The notes under the pieces are model-generated. The model was given only the letters and a program-made list of their open reading frames with translations. It was not told where the DNA came from and ran no database searches. From Pectobacterium carotovorum (GTDB taxonomy: Bacteria; Pseudomonadota; Gammaproteobacteria; Enterobacterales; Enterobacteriaceae), in NCBI RefSeq assembly GCF_033898505.1, contig NZ_JAXAFK010000003.1, forward strand, positions 186,001 through 250,000: 64,000 bases of DNA, written 5' to 3'. Positions within the stretch are counted from its first letter, which is position 1; each line of letters starts with the position of its first letter. Made by a program: the position numbers and the translations under genes. Below are positions 42,488 through 53,294 of this stretch, one piece after another.

Positions 42488-45400
42488 TTATACTTTCCGA
42501 CTTCGTTTAATTTTCTCTACTAAGGACATCACGAAAATAAAGAAAACCGGCACAAAGAATATCGCTAACAATGTGCCACTGATCATCCCACCAAAAACAC
42601 CAGTCCCTATTGCATGCTGAGTCGTTGAACTTGCACCGGATGCCAACATGAGAGGAACAACGCCAAGTGTGAATGCTAACGACGTCATTATTATGGGACG
42701 CAAGCGTAAACGCGTGGCCTTAACCGTTGCATTAAATAGGCTTTCTCCTTGCTGGTGTAATTGCCTACCGAATTCAATGATTAGAATGGCATTTTTAGCT
42801 GAGAGGCCAATAATCGTAATTAAGCCGACCTTGAAAAAGACGTCATTAGGCATCCCTCTTAAAAAAATAGCGGCCACAGACCCCATCAGTCCCAGAGGAA
42901 CAACCAACATAACCGATAGCGGTATTGACCAGCTTTCATATAATGCTGCCAGCACCAGGAACACAACCAGCATAGATAAAATCATAAGCATAGGTGCCTG
43001 AGATACCGATTGTTTTTCCTGAAGCGATTGCCCGGTCCACTCAACCACAAATCCTGGCGGTAACTGCTGAGCAATTCTCTCCATTTCCCTCATTGCATCC
43101 CCCGAAGAATAACCATCATTGGCGTACCCCGAGAGTCTGAAAGAGGGATAGCCCTGATACCGGACGAGTTGCTGGGGTGCTTGCTGCCAATCAGCATTAA
43201 TAAACTCAGAAAGAGGAACCATACCGCCATTTTTATTGCGTACATACAGAGAAAGCAGATTGTTCAGCTGCATACGATATGGCGCATCTGACTGCACAAT
43301 AACCTGCTGCATCCGGCCATTATTCGGGAAATCATTAACATATGCCGATCCCATTGCGCCAGATAACGTTTGGTTAATCTCATTGAAGGATACGCCCATG
43401 GCCTCCGCTTTTTTCCGATCGATGTTGAGATTGATGCTGGTCCCCTCGGGCAAACCATCCAGATAGACAGAGGTTACGATACGGCTCTTTTCTGCCAGCG
43501 AAAGCATCATACGCAGCGCATCTGAAAAGGCTTTGGCTCCTTTCCCAGAACGATCCTCAAGCCGGAGTGTAAAACCGGATGACGTTCCCATTTCAGAAAT
43601 GGGAGGGGGCAACAGGCTGGCAACGGTAGCTTCAGCCACATTGCCCATTTTCTCCTGAACATAGGCAGACTCTTCCTGAGCGGTGAGTCTGTTTTCATCA
43701 TCCCAGTCTTTTAATGTAGTGAATGCCAGTGCTGAGTTGGTGCCCGATCCCGAAAAACCAAATCCAAGAATGGAGAGATTACTTTCAATACCCGGACGTT
43801 CCCCAACGATTTTTTCAAACTGTTTCACCACATTTTCTGTTCTCTCAAGCGTCGCATCCGCTGGAAGCTGTATCGACGTCATAAAATGTCCCTGATCCTC
43901 ATCAGGAAGAAATGCAGAAGGCCACATTTTAAGCGCGTAAAATAATACAAAGCAGAGGGCACCATAAAGCACCATCATTCGGCCTGTTTTTTTTATTACC
44001 TTTTTAACACCGGATTCATAACGCAGCGTTAAACGTTCAAAAAATGCGTTAAACCAATTAAAGAAGCGACCATGCTTATGCGTTTCAGGTGAATAAGGCT
44101 TGAGTAATGTGGCACATAGCGCAGGGGTTAACGTCAGCGCTAAAAATGCCGAAAATAAAATAGAGACAGCCATTGAAAGCGTAAACTGTCGATAGATAAT
44201 TCCAACGGAACCACTAGCAAGCCCCATCGGAATAAAAACAGCGGTGAGGACAAGTGTTATACCAATAATCGCACCGGTAATCTCACGCATTGCTTTTTCA
44301 GTCGCCTCTTTTGGAGGCAGCCTTTCTTCAGCCATTATGCGTTCAACATTTTCGACGACGACAATGGCATCATCAACAATGATTCCTATCGCCAAAACCA
44401 TACCGAACATCGTCAAAACATTTATTGAATATCCGGCTATCAGCATGATAGTAAATGTTCCTAACAATGCGATAGGCGCTACGATAGCGGGGATTAATGT
44501 GTAGCGAATATTCTGCAGAAAAAGGTACATCACGAAAAAAACGAGCACCATGGCTTCTATAAATGTATGGATGACTTTTTCGATAGAAATTTTTACGAAT
44601 GGAGCGGTATCGAACGGAATAGAATATACCATGCCATCGGGCAATGATTTTGCCAGCTCATCCATTCTTAATTTAATCGCTGCGGATGTTTGAACAGCAT
44701 TTGCCCCAGGGGAAAGCTGGATAGCCGCAGCAGTGGAAGGCTGGCCATTTTCTCGTGTAGTAAACGAAAAGGCTTGAAGGCTAAGCTCAACTCTCGCGAC
44801 ATCACCTAAAGTCACATTTGCGCCTTTCGAATCGGCTTTTAATACGATATGGCGAAACGCTTCAGGCGTTCCCAACTGCCCGCTGACAGTAAGAGGGTAT
44901 CCTGAACGCTGGCCCGGGACGGTGGGAGCATCGCCAAGCCGACCCGGTGCAATTTGGACATTTTGCTCGCTAATCGCCGTCGTCACATCGCTTACCGTGA
45001 GCTGATAAGAAATGAGCTTCGCCGGATCGAGCCAAATACGCATCGCTTTTTCCGCGCCAAAAACCTGAATTTTACCTACCCCGTTAATACGTCGGAGTTC
45101 GTCGGATATTTTCCGAACAAAGTAATCACTCAGATCCGCATCGCTGTATTTTCCCACTGGCGACGTGAGCCCTACCATCATCAGAAAACCAGACGACGCG
45201 GCCTCAACATTTAACCCATTTTGCCTAACGGCTTGGGGCAATCTGGGCTCGACAGTTTTGAGCTGGTTCTGCACATCAACCTGAGCCATTTTAATATTGG
45301 TACCGGGTTTAAATGTAACCGTGATGGAAGCAGCGCCAGAGGTATCACTTGATGACTCAAAATAGAGCAAATTATCCACCCCAGATAATTCTTTCTCAAT

Positions 45401-45592
45401 GAGCGACACAACAGACTCATCCATTACCTGAGGTGTCGAACCGGGATAACTCGCCGTTATTGTTACGCTTGGAGGGGCGACTGAAGGATATTGTTCAACG
45501 GGAAGCTGTGGGATTGAGACAATCCCGAACAGTATAATAAACAACGCAATAACCCAGGCAAAAACGGGACGATTAATAAAAAACTGAGGCAT
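42488..45592 (-). CDS. RND efflux pump inner-membrane transporter, AcrB/AdeB-like
   Basis: A 1034-residue HAE1-type proton-driven multidrug exporter. The proton relay Asp pair is in IGIIVDDAIVVVENVERIM (near 407-408) and the relay Lys in GLSAKNAILIIEFG (near 940). The N-terminus MPQFFINRPVFAWVIALFII is typical. It forms a trimer taking drugs from the periplasm. It lies 40 bp after the adaptor gene on the same strand. No outer-membrane factor gene follows, so it probably uses a TolC from elsewhere. Confidence 0.95.
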   Translation of the reverse strand: MPQFFINRPVFAWVIALFIILFGIVSIPQLPVEQYPSVAPPSVTITASYPGSTPQVMDESVVSLIEKELSGVDNLLYFESSSDTSGAASITVTFKPGTNIKMAQVDVQNQLKTVEPRLPQAVRQNGLNVEAASSGFLMMVGLTSPVGKYSDADLSDYFVRKISDELRRINGVGKIQVFGAEKAMRIWLDPAKLISYQLTVSDVTTAISEQNVQIAPGRLGDAPTVPGQRSGYPLTVSGQLGTPEAFRHIVLKADSKGANVTLGDVARVELSLQAFSFTTRENGQPSTAAAIQLSPGANAVQTSAAIKLRMDELAKSLPDGMVYSIPFDTAPFVKISIEKVIHTFIEAMVLVFFVMYLFLQNIRYTLIPAIVAPIALLGTFTIMLIAGYSINVLTMFGMVLAIGIIVDDAIVVVENVERIMAEERLPPKEATEKAMREITGAIIGITLVLTAVFIPMGLASGSVGIIYRQFTLSMAVSILFSAFLALTLTPALCATLLKPYSPETHKHGRFFNWFNAFFERLTLRYESGVKKVIKKTGRMMVLYGALCFVLFYALKMWPSAFLPDEDQGHFMTSIQLPADATLERTENVVKQFEKIVGERPGIESNLSILGFGFSGSGTNSALAFTTLKDWDDENRLTAQEESAYVQEKMGNVAEATVASLLPPPISEMGTSSGFTLRLEDRSGKGAKAFSDALRMMLSLAEKSRIVTSVYLDGLPEGTSINLNIDRKKAEAMGVSFNEINQTLSGAMGSAYVNDFPNNGRMQQVIVQSDAPYRMQLNNLLSLYVRNKNGGMVPLSEFINADWQQAPQQLVRYQGYPSFRLSGYANDGYSSGDAMREMERIAQQLPPGFVVEWTGQSLQEKQSVSQAPMLMILSMLVVFLVLAALYESWSIPLSVMLVVPLGLMGSVAAIFLRGMPNDVFFKVGLITIIGLSAKNAILIIEFGRQLHQQGESLFNATVKATRLRLRPIIMTSLAFTLGVVPLMLASGASSTTQHAIGTGVFGGMISGTLLAIFFVPVFFIFVMSLVEKIKRSRKV

Positions 45593-45632
45593 CAGGGGTT
45601 CCTGTGTCTTGTTATAACGTTATGGCTTTGAA

Positions 45633-46760
45633 TTAACTTTTCGGTATCCAACGCTCTGATTTGACCCGAACACCGTCCTGGAGCCTCTCCTGCCCCTCCA
45701 CAATCAACATGTCTCCGGGACTCATTCCACTTAGCACGACGACGCTTTGATTCGTCTGTTCGCCAATCTGAATCGCTTTATACTGCGCCTTATCTTCTTT
45801 ATTTTTGACCCAGACGAAGGCCCTGCCATTTTCATGCTGCACCGCCTGAAGCGGCACCAATAGCCCACCTTTTTGTTGCAGCTGGGTTATCTTCATACGC
45901 ACATACATTCCGGGCATCATTTGCCGATGCGGGTTATCAGCCACGGCTCTGACGACCACGTCCCCCGTTTCACTGTTGACGCTGCTTCCTGAAAAAAGCA
46001 TCTGGGGATTAAGCTCGTACGGCTGATTGTGATCATCAAGAATCGCGATCGCGATGTGGCTTTTATCATCCTGTGGGCTTGTTATCCCCTGCAGCATTTT
46101 CAATTCAGAAGCAGGCAACCGGGCATCGATGTAGACTTTTGTCGTTTGCTGAACGATAGCCATGGCCTGAGAATTGTCTGTACTGACAAGAGCGCCCTCC
46201 GTCACGAATTCTTGCTCGATCCTGCCATCAATCGGCGATCTGACAGTTGAATAAGCGAGGTCGAGTTTTTTTCTATTTAGCGAAGCTGTCGCTTCTGCAA
46301 CGCTTGCCGCAGCCTGTGCGGTATTTTCTTTTGCATCGTCATAATCTTGCCGACTTACCGCACCACTGTTTTGCAACTGTGCGAGCCTGTCTGTCCGCTG
46401 ACGTAATTGACGGTATGAAGCTTCAGCACGCTTGAGTGACGCCGAGGCTATTTCGACATCCACTTCAAAAGGCGCGCGATCGATTTGAAACAGTGGTTGC
46501 CCTGCTTTAACTTCCGAGCCCTGCGTAAACAGACGAGATTTGATAATTCCTCCGACCTGAGGACGGATTTCAGCGGTACGCATAGCAATGACTCGCGCAG
46601 GCCAGACGCGCTCCAGATAGATATCAGCGGGAGCTAACTCCGCAACCCGTACATGTTGATCAGCACTTTCCGTCGTTGAGGAGGTTTCTTTATTATCATT
46701 ACAGCCACTCGCCCCCAACACGGCCGCTGCGGCAAAAAAAATCATCCCCAGTTTTTTCAT
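45633..46760 (-). CDS. RND efflux adaptor lipoprotein, AcrA/AdeA-like
   Basis: A 375-residue membrane fusion protein with a lipoprotein signal (FFAAAAVLGASGC, Cys 20). The barrel-sandwich segment is EIRPQVGGIIKSRLFTQGS, then a coiled-coil hairpin (about 95-170) and YSTVRSPIDGRIEQEFVTEG. It links the transporter to an outer-membrane channel. It is first in the leftward operon and is divergent from the response-regulator gene. Confidence 0.95.
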   Translation of the reverse strand: MKKLGMIFFAAAAVLGASGCNDNKETSSTTESADQHVRVAELAPADIYLERVWPARVIAMRTAEIRPQVGGIIKSRLFTQGSEVKAGQPLFQIDRAPFEVDVEIASASLKRAEASYRQLRQRTDRLAQLQNSGAVSRQDYDDAKENTAQAAASVAEATASLNRKKLDLAYSTVRSPIDGRIEQEFVTEGALVSTDNSQAMAIVQQTTKVYIDARLPASELKMLQGITSPQDDKSHIAIAILDDHNQPYELNPQMLFSGSSVNSETGDVVVRAVADNPHRQMMPGMYVRMKITQLQQKGGLLVPLQAVQHENGRAFVWVKNKEDKAQYKAIQIGEQTNQSVVVLSGMSPGDMLIVEGQERLQDGVRVKSERWIPKS

Positions 46761-46836
46761 ATAAATTCCGATTTATAAAATAGAGCAAAACGCAATTCAG
46801 AACGGTAAACTATGAAGGTTTAGATTTTTTGCGTGT

Positions 46837-46857
46837 TATGTGGAGAATGAATGGAGA
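46837..46857. promoter_or_regulatory. AdeR-box-like direct repeat
   Basis: TATGTGGAGA and TGAATGGAGA, ten bases each, separated by one base, in the divergent region between the adaptor and regulator genes. Layout and core GTGGAG resemble the direct repeat bound by AdeR in Acinetobacter, as I recall it. The regulator encoded beside it is AdeR-like. Confidence 0.6.
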
Positions 46858-46913
46858 ACAAAAATATTAAAAACTACTTAACAGCGCATTACTTTTAGAA
46901 TAGGTTAATTATT

Positions 46914-47612
46914 ATGAATAAAAAGCCATTAATTTTAGTTGTAGAGGATGAAGCTGAAATAGCGGATATTCTCATTGCTTATCTCGCACGAGATGGGTAC
47001 GACACGTTATATGCAAATAATGGAGTCCAGGGGCTTGATTATCACGAGAAATTCTCACCCTCTCTGATTATTCTTGATATACGCATGCCTGGATTGGACG
47101 GATGGGCCGTGCTCGCAGAAATCAGAAGGCGAGGAGAAACCCCTGTCATCATGTTGACAGCTAATGACGAAGATGCCGATAAACTTTCAGCGCTTCGAAT
47201 AGGCGCGGATGATTATGTCGTTAAACCATTTAATCCTTCCGAGATTGTCGCACGTACTCAAGCCGTATTACGGCGTACCCATCATGCTATCGTCAGTAAT
47301 AATGAAAAAACGCTGGAATCTGAACTTATTAAAATATCACCAACAGAACATAGCGTATTGATTAAAAAATCAAATGAAGATATAGGCTACAAGCTGACAA
47401 CCACCGAGTTTAAGATCCTCATGCATCTTATAAAACACCCCAAGAAAGTTTTCAGCAGACAGGAACTCATGGAGTCTTGTTTTTCAGAAAGCGATGCGCT
47501 TGAAAGAACCGTAGACAGTCATATTAGTAAACTACGAAAAAAATTAGAGAATGCCGGTGTAGCGGGTGTACCTGAAAGTATACGTGGGTTTGGTTATCGT
47601 CTGGGGAAATAA
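46914..47612 (+). CDS. AdeR/BaeR-like response regulator
   Basis: A 232-residue OmpR-type regulator. Receiver domain with phospho-Asp in SLIILDIRMPGLDGW (near 55), Thr/Lys switch in PVIMLTAND and DDYVVKPFNP; C-terminal winged helix with DALERTVDSHISKLRKKLE and GFGYRLGK. The whole resembles AdeR of Acinetobacter, including RIGADDYVVKPFNPSEIVAR and QAVLRRT. It probably activates the divergent efflux operon when phosphorylated by the kinase downstream. Confidence 0.93.
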   Translation: MNKKPLILVVEDEAEIADILIAYLARDGYDTLYANNGVQGLDYHEKFSPSLIILDIRMPGLDGWAVLAEIRRRGETPVIMLTANDEDADKLSALRIGADDYVVKPFNPSEIVARTQAVLRRTHHAIVSNNEKTLESELIKISPTEHSVLIKKSNEDIGYKLTTTEFKILMHLIKHPKKVFSRQELMESCFSESDALERTVDSHISKLRKKLENAGVAGVPESIRGFGYRLGK

Positions 47613-47613
47613 T

Positions 47614-48678
47614 ATGAAACATTCGAAACTGAACCGAGAACTCGCGTATCTGATGTTCAGAGTAACAATTTACTCAACAGTCGTTACAATGGCTTTCTAC
47701 TATGTTTTCGCCTGGATTTCCTTCAAATACCTGGGCCACAATGAAAGTGAATATAATGATCTATTTGTGATGACGGAAGAGGATTGGTTTCTATCCTTTA
47801 TTACCATTTTACTGTCATTAGCCATATCAGTATATACCGCAATAAGATTTTCAAAAAAAATCCTGTCGCCTATGTATTCTCTTGCAGAAACGGCCCGGGA
47901 TATTACCAGAGGTAAACTCAGCGCCAGGGCAGAAGTCAGCAATGTGGAAATTTTAGAAGTCGCTCAGCTCATCGCCGATTTTAATACTATGGCAGAGAAA
48001 CTCGAAGTGACCTCCGGAGAAATAAAAACGTGGAATGCCGCTATCGCTCACGAGTTAAGAACCCCAGTCACAATCTTACGTGGCCGGCTGCAGGGTCTTG
48101 CTGATGGCGTTTTTCTACCGGAGAACGAGCTTTTCATCAATTTACTTAAACAAACCGACGGCCTTGCCAGATTAATTGAGGATTTGCGTACCTTAAGCCT
48201 CGCCGATAGCGGCTATCTTTCACTACAACAAAATACCGTTGATCTAAAAGTTGAAGTTGAGGCCATCACAGAAATTATGCGTTCTTCCTTATCAGAGAAG
48301 AAAATCTCCTTAGTCTCGCGATTGGACGATCTAACGCTGGTTTGTGATGCCGTACGCATAAGGCAGGCATTACTTGCTATATTGGACAATACTCGACGTT
48401 ATACACAGCCCGGACTTGTTATGGTTTCATGTTTTCGGGAACAAGATAATGCCATTATTACCATTGAAGATGAAGGACCCGGAATTCCTTTATTAATAAG
48501 AGATTCGCTATTTGAGCCATTCAGAAGAGGTGAAGACTCACGATCGAGACAACATGGTGGGACAGGCTTAGGGTTAGCCGTAGTAAGCGCTATAATACAA
48601 GCACATAAAGGAAATATTACTTTATTTACCAGTTCCATGGGTGGTGCGGGATTTAAGATATCATTACCGATTAATTAA
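47614..48678 (+). CDS. AdeS-like sensor histidine kinase
   Basis: A 354-residue membrane kinase. Two membrane helices (VTIYSTVVTMAFYYVFAWIS and WFLSFITILLSLAISVYTA) flank a short periplasmic loop; a HAMP domain follows; the phospho-His is in AAIAHELRTPVTILRGRLQG; the ATPase part has LLAILDNTRRYT, EDEGPGIP and HGGTGLGLAVV. Very like AdeS in the H-box segment. It starts one base past the regulator stop, with GGGGA ahead. Confidence 0.93.
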   Translation: MKHSKLNRELAYLMFRVTIYSTVVTMAFYYVFAWISFKYLGHNESEYNDLFVMTEEDWFLSFITILLSLAISVYTAIRFSKKILSPMYSLAETARDITRGKLSARAEVSNVEILEVAQLIADFNTMAEKLEVTSGEIKTWNAAIAHELRTPVTILRGRLQGLADGVFLPENELFINLLKQTDGLARLIEDLRTLSLADSGYLSLQQNTVDLKVEVEAITEIMRSSLSEKKISLVSRLDDLTLVCDAVRIRQALLAILDNTRRYTQPGLVMVSCFREQDNAIITIEDEGPGIPLLIRDSLFEPFRRGEDSRSRQHGGTGLGLAVVSAIIQAHKGNITLFTSSMGGAGFKISLPIN

Positions 48679-49048
48679 AAGGCGGAGTTGTATTTATTGC
48701 ACACTTGAAAATTAAAATTAATCATAGTAAAAACATGCTTACTTTACGCATTCTCTCCCCTCGCCGTTAGAGAAAGGGGAAAGAAAGACTATTGCTTTAT
48801 AAAAAACCACCTTATAAAAACGATCATTTTATAAAAAACAACACTTCTACACACAGCCTCCATCGACCATCGATAAATATTCCATAATAAAATGTATCAT
48901 AGTATGCATCACCACAATCATCTAATCGACCTGTAATGAGTGTGAGAGAAATATTTTTAATTCGTTCCGCCTAATGAAAAGTACGAATCTAAAATACAAC
49001 ATCTATCTCATTCAAAAGGCGACTAGATTTTATTAATCAGAGTTAAAG
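48679..49048. other. Intergenic region, kinase to virK-like gene
   Basis: 370 bp of AT-rich DNA. A weak inverted repeat (CTCTCCCCTCGCCGTTAGAG then AAAGGGGAAAG) near 48,750 might end kinase transcription. I see no gene, no sigma-70 promoter of good quality and no clear regulator box. Confidence 0.4.
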
Positions 49049-50047
49049 ATGTTAAACAACAGAACGATCATTAGAAAAAATGATGGGTTTAGCCTTTTTT
49101 GGGATTTAACCGTAGGGAACGTAACACCTTCCCCAAGCTGGCTGGAAAGGAAAAATAGACTCAAGTTCATGTTGAGAACATTATTTTATTTTCGTTCTTC
49201 TATACAGTATTTGAATGAAATTTCAAATCTGAAAAACATCGAAGGCATACTTTCAAATCAGCCTTCCCTGCCTATAAAAATACACAGACCTTATCTCACA
49301 AAAAATTTCCCGATGAGATCAAGGATCGCAACAATTGTTAATCACTATAAAATCTGTGAGGAAATCTTACCGCCAGAGATGTTTGACCTTTACACGGTGG
49401 GAGAGTGTGTAAATCTATACAAATGTGACACCCCAGAATCACACTCTTTTTCTATCGATCTGCTATCCATAGATAACTTAAACAAAGAGGGAGAAATGAC
49501 CATTCTCCTCCGTGATTTTGATGGTGAACCTCTGGCGAAACTCACATTTAGCGTCATAAAAATTGATAATGAACTCTGTTTTTTTGTCGGGGGAATACAG
49601 GGAGCTAAACTTGATGGAAGCTATGACAGAATAAAAAACATAACGAAAGCCTGTCATGGAGTTTTTCCGAAAAAGATGCTGATCGAATCGCTGGCTTTTC
49701 TTGGAAAGCAATTAGAAATAAAAAAAATCTTGATGGCTGGAAATAAAAGCCATATTTACAACAATTGGCGATACAGAAAAAGGCTCAAATTTATGCACGC
49801 CGATTATGATGAGCTATGGCAGTCAATTGGAGCAACCGAGAAGGCTGACGTCTATACAGCGCCATGCTTTATCCCTCGTAAATCGCTTAGTGATATTCCG
49901 AGTAAAAAAAGATCGGAATATAAGAAGAGATTTCAACTTTTGGATTCTATCGAGGAAGCAATAGCCCTGCATTTTGAAAAAAACAGGAATGCTCAAAGGG
50001 AGCAAGGCGGGACTTGTTATTCGCTCTATGACAAGCACGAGGCATGA
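49049..50047 (+). CDS. VirK/YbjX-family protein (DUF535)
   Basis: A 332-residue cytosolic protein of the DUF535 type: FPMRSRIATIVNHYKICEE, LLRDFDGEPLAKLTFSVIK, VGGIQGAKLDGSYDRIKNIT, then ACHGVFPKKMLIESLAFLG and SHIYNNWRYRKRLKFMHADY. VirK/YbjX members are linked to virulence and resistance to antimicrobial peptides in enterobacteria and are often PhoP-regulated, but the biochemical role is unknown. AT-rich, separate transcription unit. Confidence 0.88.
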   Translation: MLNNRTIIRKNDGFSLFWDLTVGNVTPSPSWLERKNRLKFMLRTLFYFRSSIQYLNEISNLKNIEGILSNQPSLPIKIHRPYLTKNFPMRSRIATIVNHYKICEEILPPEMFDLYTVGECVNLYKCDTPESHSFSIDLLSIDNLNKEGEMTILLRDFDGEPLAKLTFSVIKIDNELCFFVGGIQGAKLDGSYDRIKNITKACHGVFPKKMLIESLAFLGKQLEIKKILMAGNKSHIYNNWRYRKRLKFMHADYDELWQSIGATEKADVYTAPCFIPRKSLSDIPSKKRSEYKKRFQLLDSIEEAIALHFEKNRNAQREQGGTCYSLYDKHEA

Positions 50048-50097
50048 AGCGGTTAAGAACCCCATTTACATGACAGTCTCATCAGCCCGACGTTTAT

Positions 50098-50124
50098 CTG
50101 GCGCAGTGTAACAACCTGCGCCAG
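50098..50124. terminator. Hairpin between virK-like gene and uvrA
   Basis: CTGGCGCAG, nine-base loop, CTGCGCCAG: a perfect 9-bp stem between convergent genes, with no long T run on either side. Probable bidirectional transcription end. Confidence 0.45.
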
Positions 50125-50208
50125 TATTTCGTCAGTCACCAGATGGAAATCTCTGGCTTTGGGCTTCAGGCGGATTTCATACTGCGTCCGCATCGCCGTA
50201 CCCTACTA

Positions 50209-53043
50209 TCAGGCTTCGCGCGCCAGAATCGGTCGCAGGAAACGTGCGGTGTGAGACTGTTCGCACTCTGCTACCGTCTCCGGCGTGCCGGATACCAGGA
50301 TTTCTCCGCCGCCGCTGCCGCCTTCCGGCCCTAAGTCGACAATCCAGTCTGCCGTCTTAATCACATCCAGATTGTGTTCAATCACCACGATGGTATTGCC
50401 CTGATCGCGCAGCTGATGCAACACGGCCAAAAGCTGCTGAATATCGGCAAAGTGCAGACCAGTCGTGGGTTCGTCGAGAATATACAGCGTCTGTCCGGTT
50501 CCGCGTTTTGACAGCTCGCGAGACAGTTTCACACGCTGCGCTTCACCGCCGGACAGAGTGGTAGCCGACTGCCCAAGGCGAATGTAGGACAGGCCAACGT
50601 CGATCAGCGTTTGCAGCTTCCGCGCCAGCGCCGGAATGGCATCAAAGAACTCTCTCGCTTCTTCGATGGTCATATCCAGCACTTCATGAATGCCTTTGCC
50701 TTTGTATTGAATTTCCAGCGTTTCGCGGTTATAGCGCTTGCCTTTGCACTGGTCACACGGCACATAGACATCCGGCAGGAAGTGCATTTCGACCTTAATC
50801 ACGCCGTCGCCCTGACAGGCTTCACAGCGTCCGCCGCGCACGTTAAAGCTGAAACGGCCGGGGTTGTAGCCGCGTGTACGCGCTTCCGGCACGCCAGCAA
50901 ACAGCTCACGAATCGGCGTGAAAATACCGGTGTAGGTTGCTGGGTTGGAACGCGGCGTACGGCCAATCGGGCTTTGATCGATATCGATCACCTTATCGAA
51001 ATGCTCCAGCCCCTGAATCTCGCGGTGAGCAGCGGGCTCCGCCAGCGTCGCACCGTTCAGTTGGCGCTGCGCCAGTGGGAACAAGGTATCGTTGATCAAG
51101 GTCGATTTGCCCGATCCCGACACGCCGGTGATGCAGGTAAACAGCCCAACCGGCAGCGTCAGCGTGACGTCTTTCAGGTTATTGCCCTTCGCGCCAATCA
51201 GCTTCAGCACTTTGGTCGGATCCGCAGGCACGCGCTGTTTCGGGATTTCAATCTTGCGTTTACCGCTGAGGAACTGCCCCGTCAGCGAATCTGGCACCGC
51301 CATGATCTCTTCCATCGTGCCTTCTGCGACAATCTGGCCGCCGTGCACGCCCGCGCCGGGGCCGATATCAATCACATGGTCAGCGGCGCGAATCGCGTCT
51401 TCATCGTGTTCCACCACAATGACGGTATTGCCCAGATTACGCAGATGAATCAAGGTTTCCAGCAGGCGCTCGTTGTCGCGCTGGTGCAGACCGATGGACG
51501 GTTCATCCAGAACGTACATGACGCCAACGAGCCCCGCACCGATCTGGCTTGCCAAACGAATACGCTGCGCCTCACCGCCGGACAGCGTTTCTGCCGAGCG
51601 GGAGAGCGACAAATAGTTCAGCCCGACGTTCACCAGAAACTTCAGCCGATCGCCAATCTCTTTCAGCACTTTCTCGGCGATTTGGGCGCGCTGCCCGCTG
51701 AGCTTCATATTCTGGAAGAACGTCATCGCATGGCCGATGCTCATATCGGAAATCTGCGGCAGCGTCGTCTGCTCAACAAACACGTTACGCGCCTCTTCAC
51801 GCAGGCGCGTCCCGCCGCAGCTGGCGCAGGAACGGTTGCTGATGAATTTCGCCAGCTCTTCGCGCACCGCCGTGGATTCCGTTTCTTTATAGCGGCGCTC
51901 CATGTTGTGCAGCACGCCTTCGAACGGATGGCGGCGTACAGAGGTATCGCCACGATCGTTGATATATTTGAATTCGACGTTCTCTTTACCGGAGCCGTAC
52001 AGAATCACTTTCTGAACCGCGGCGCTCAGGCTTTCAAACGGGGCATCGACGTCAAACTTGTAGTGCTCCGCCAGTGAGCGCAGCATTTGGAAATAGTAAA
52101 AGTTACGGCGATCCCAGCCGCGAATCGCGCCGCCTGCCAGCGACAGCTCCGCGTTTTGCACCACGCGAGCCGGATCGAAGAACTGCTGCACGCCCAGACC
52201 ATCACAGCTCGGGCACGCGCCCGCCGGGTTGTTGAACGAGAACATACGCGGTTCCAGCTCATGCATACTGTAGCCACACACCGGGCAGGCAAAGTTCGCT
52301 GAGAACAGCAGTTCAGGCTGGGTAGGATCGTCCATATCCGCGACCACCACGCTGCCGCCGGAGAGATCCAGCGCGGTTTCAAACGACTCCGCCAATCGCT
52401 GCGCCAGATCGTCACGCACTTTAAAGCGATCGACGACAACTTCAATGGTGTGTTTTTTCTGTAATTCCAGCTTCGGCGGATCGGACAGATCGCACACTTC
52501 GCCGTCGATACGGGCGCGGATATAGCCCTGTGAAGCCAGATTTTCCAGCGTCTTGCTGTGTTCACCTTTGCGATCTTTCACAATCGGCGCCAGCAGCATC
52601 AGGCGTTTGCCTTCCGGCTGCGCCAGCACGTTGTCCACCATCTGGCTGACCGTCTGCGCATCCAGCGGCACATCATGCTCTGGGCAGCGCGGCTCACCTA
52701 CGCGTGCAAACAGCAAACGCAGGTAGTCATGAATTTCGGTAATCGTCCCGACCGTAGAACGCGGGTTATGCGAGGTCGATTTCTGTTCGATAGAGATGGC
52801 GGGCGACAGCCCTTCGATATGATCGACGTCCGGTTTTTCCATCAGCGACAAAAACTGACGGGCGTAAGCGGAGAGTGATTCCACATAGCGCCGCTGCCCT
52901 TCGGCATACAGCGTGTCAAACGCCAGCGATGACTTACCCGAACCAGACAAACCGGTGATTACGATCAGCTTGTCGCGGGGAATTATCAGGTTGATATTCT
53001 TGAGATTATGGGTACGAGCACCACGAACTTCGATCTTATCCAT
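50209..53043 (-). CDS. uvrA: Excinuclease ABC subunit A
   Basis: A 944-residue DNA damage-recognition ATPase. First Walker [17 protein letters not shown] (about 31-46), second [16 protein letters not shown] (about 645); ABC signatures [15 protein letters not shown] and [14 protein letters not shown]; zinc motifs [18 protein letters not shown] and [18 protein letters not shown]. Length fits E. coli UvrA. A LexA box lies upstream, shared with divergent ssb. A 488-residue antisense frame across it is a shadow. Confidence 0.97.
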   Translation of the reverse strand: MDKIEVRGARTHNLKNINLIIPRDKLIVITGLSGSGKSSLAFDTLYAEGQRRYVESLSAYARQFLSLMEKPDVDHIEGLSPAISIEQKSTSHNPRSTVGTITEIHDYLRLLFARVGEPRCPEHDVPLDAQTVSQMVDNVLAQPEGKRLMLLAPIVKDRKGEHSKTLENLASQGYIRARIDGEVCDLSDPPKLELQKKHTIEVVVDRFKVRDDLAQRLAESFETALDLSGGSVVVADMDDPTQPELLFSANFACPVCGYSMHELEPRMFSFNNPAGACPSCDGLGVQQFFDPARVVQNAELSLAGGAIRGWDRRNFYYFQMLRSLAEHYKFDVDAPFESLSAAVQKVILYGSGKENVEFKYINDRGDTSVRRHPFEGVLHNMERRYKETESTAVREELAKFISNRSCASCGGTRLREEARNVFVEQTTLPQISDMSIGHAMTFFQNMKLSGQRAQIAEKVLKEIGDRLKFLVNVGLNYLSLSRSAETLSGGEAQRIRLASQIGAGLVGVMYVLDEPSIGLHQRDNERLLETLIHLRNLGNTVIVVEHDEDAIRAADHVIDIGPGAGVHGGQIVAEGTMEEIMAVPDSLTGQFLSGKRKIEIPKQRVPADPTKVLKLIGAKGNNLKDVTLTLPVGLFTCITGVSGSGKSTLINDTLFPLAQRQLNGATLAEPAAHREIQGLEHFDKVIDIDQSPIGRTPRSNPATYTGIFTPIRELFAGVPEARTRGYNPGRFSFNVRGGRCEACQGDGVIKVEMHFLPDVYVPCDQCKGKRYNRETLEIQYKGKGIHEVLDMTIEEAREFFDAIPALARKLQTLIDVGLSYIRLGQSATTLSGGEAQRVKLSRELSKRGTGQTLYILDEPTTGLHFADIQQLLAVLHQLRDQGNTIVVIEHNLDVIKTADWIVDLGPEGGSGGGEILVSGTPETVAECEQSHTARFLRPILAREA

Positions 53044-53130
53044 TCACACACTTCCCGGAATAAAAACGGTTTGTCATCGCCTCTCGAAGGGAGAGAACCG
53101 GTACGAAACGAGCAATTATGGCACAAAAAA

Positions 53131-53150
53131 AACTGAATGGATATCCAGTA
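53131..53150. promoter_or_regulatory. LexA (SOS) box between uvrA and ssb
   Basis: AACTGAATGGATATCCAGTA: CTG and CAG separated by ten bases, in the divergent uvrA-ssb region where E. coli also carries an SOS box. It implies DNA-damage induction of uvrA and perhaps ssb. Confidence 0.88.
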
Positions 53151-53294
53151 TTAAACCCGTTTACTTTGCAAACGCTGCAAATCTTACTTTCATTTCTGAA
53201 GCCATTTCGCAGGTATGACAGAGAGTTTTCCCATGGTAAGATTGATCGTTTAGACTTAGAAAATAAATCTACCGATTCATCAGGAGAGACGAGC

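Noticed and set aside
42488..46760. Missing outer-membrane factor taken as a broken efflux operon
   Set aside because: Many AcrAB-like and AdeAB-like sets lack one and use TolC; the two genes are intact.
50611..52077. 488-residue frame antisense to uvrA
   Set aside because: Mirror of strongly biased uvrA codons; uvrA motifs on the other strand are complete.
53118..53294. N-terminal extension of ssb
   Set aside because: It crosses the LexA box and does not match SSB; the family start MASRGVNK is at 53,295.
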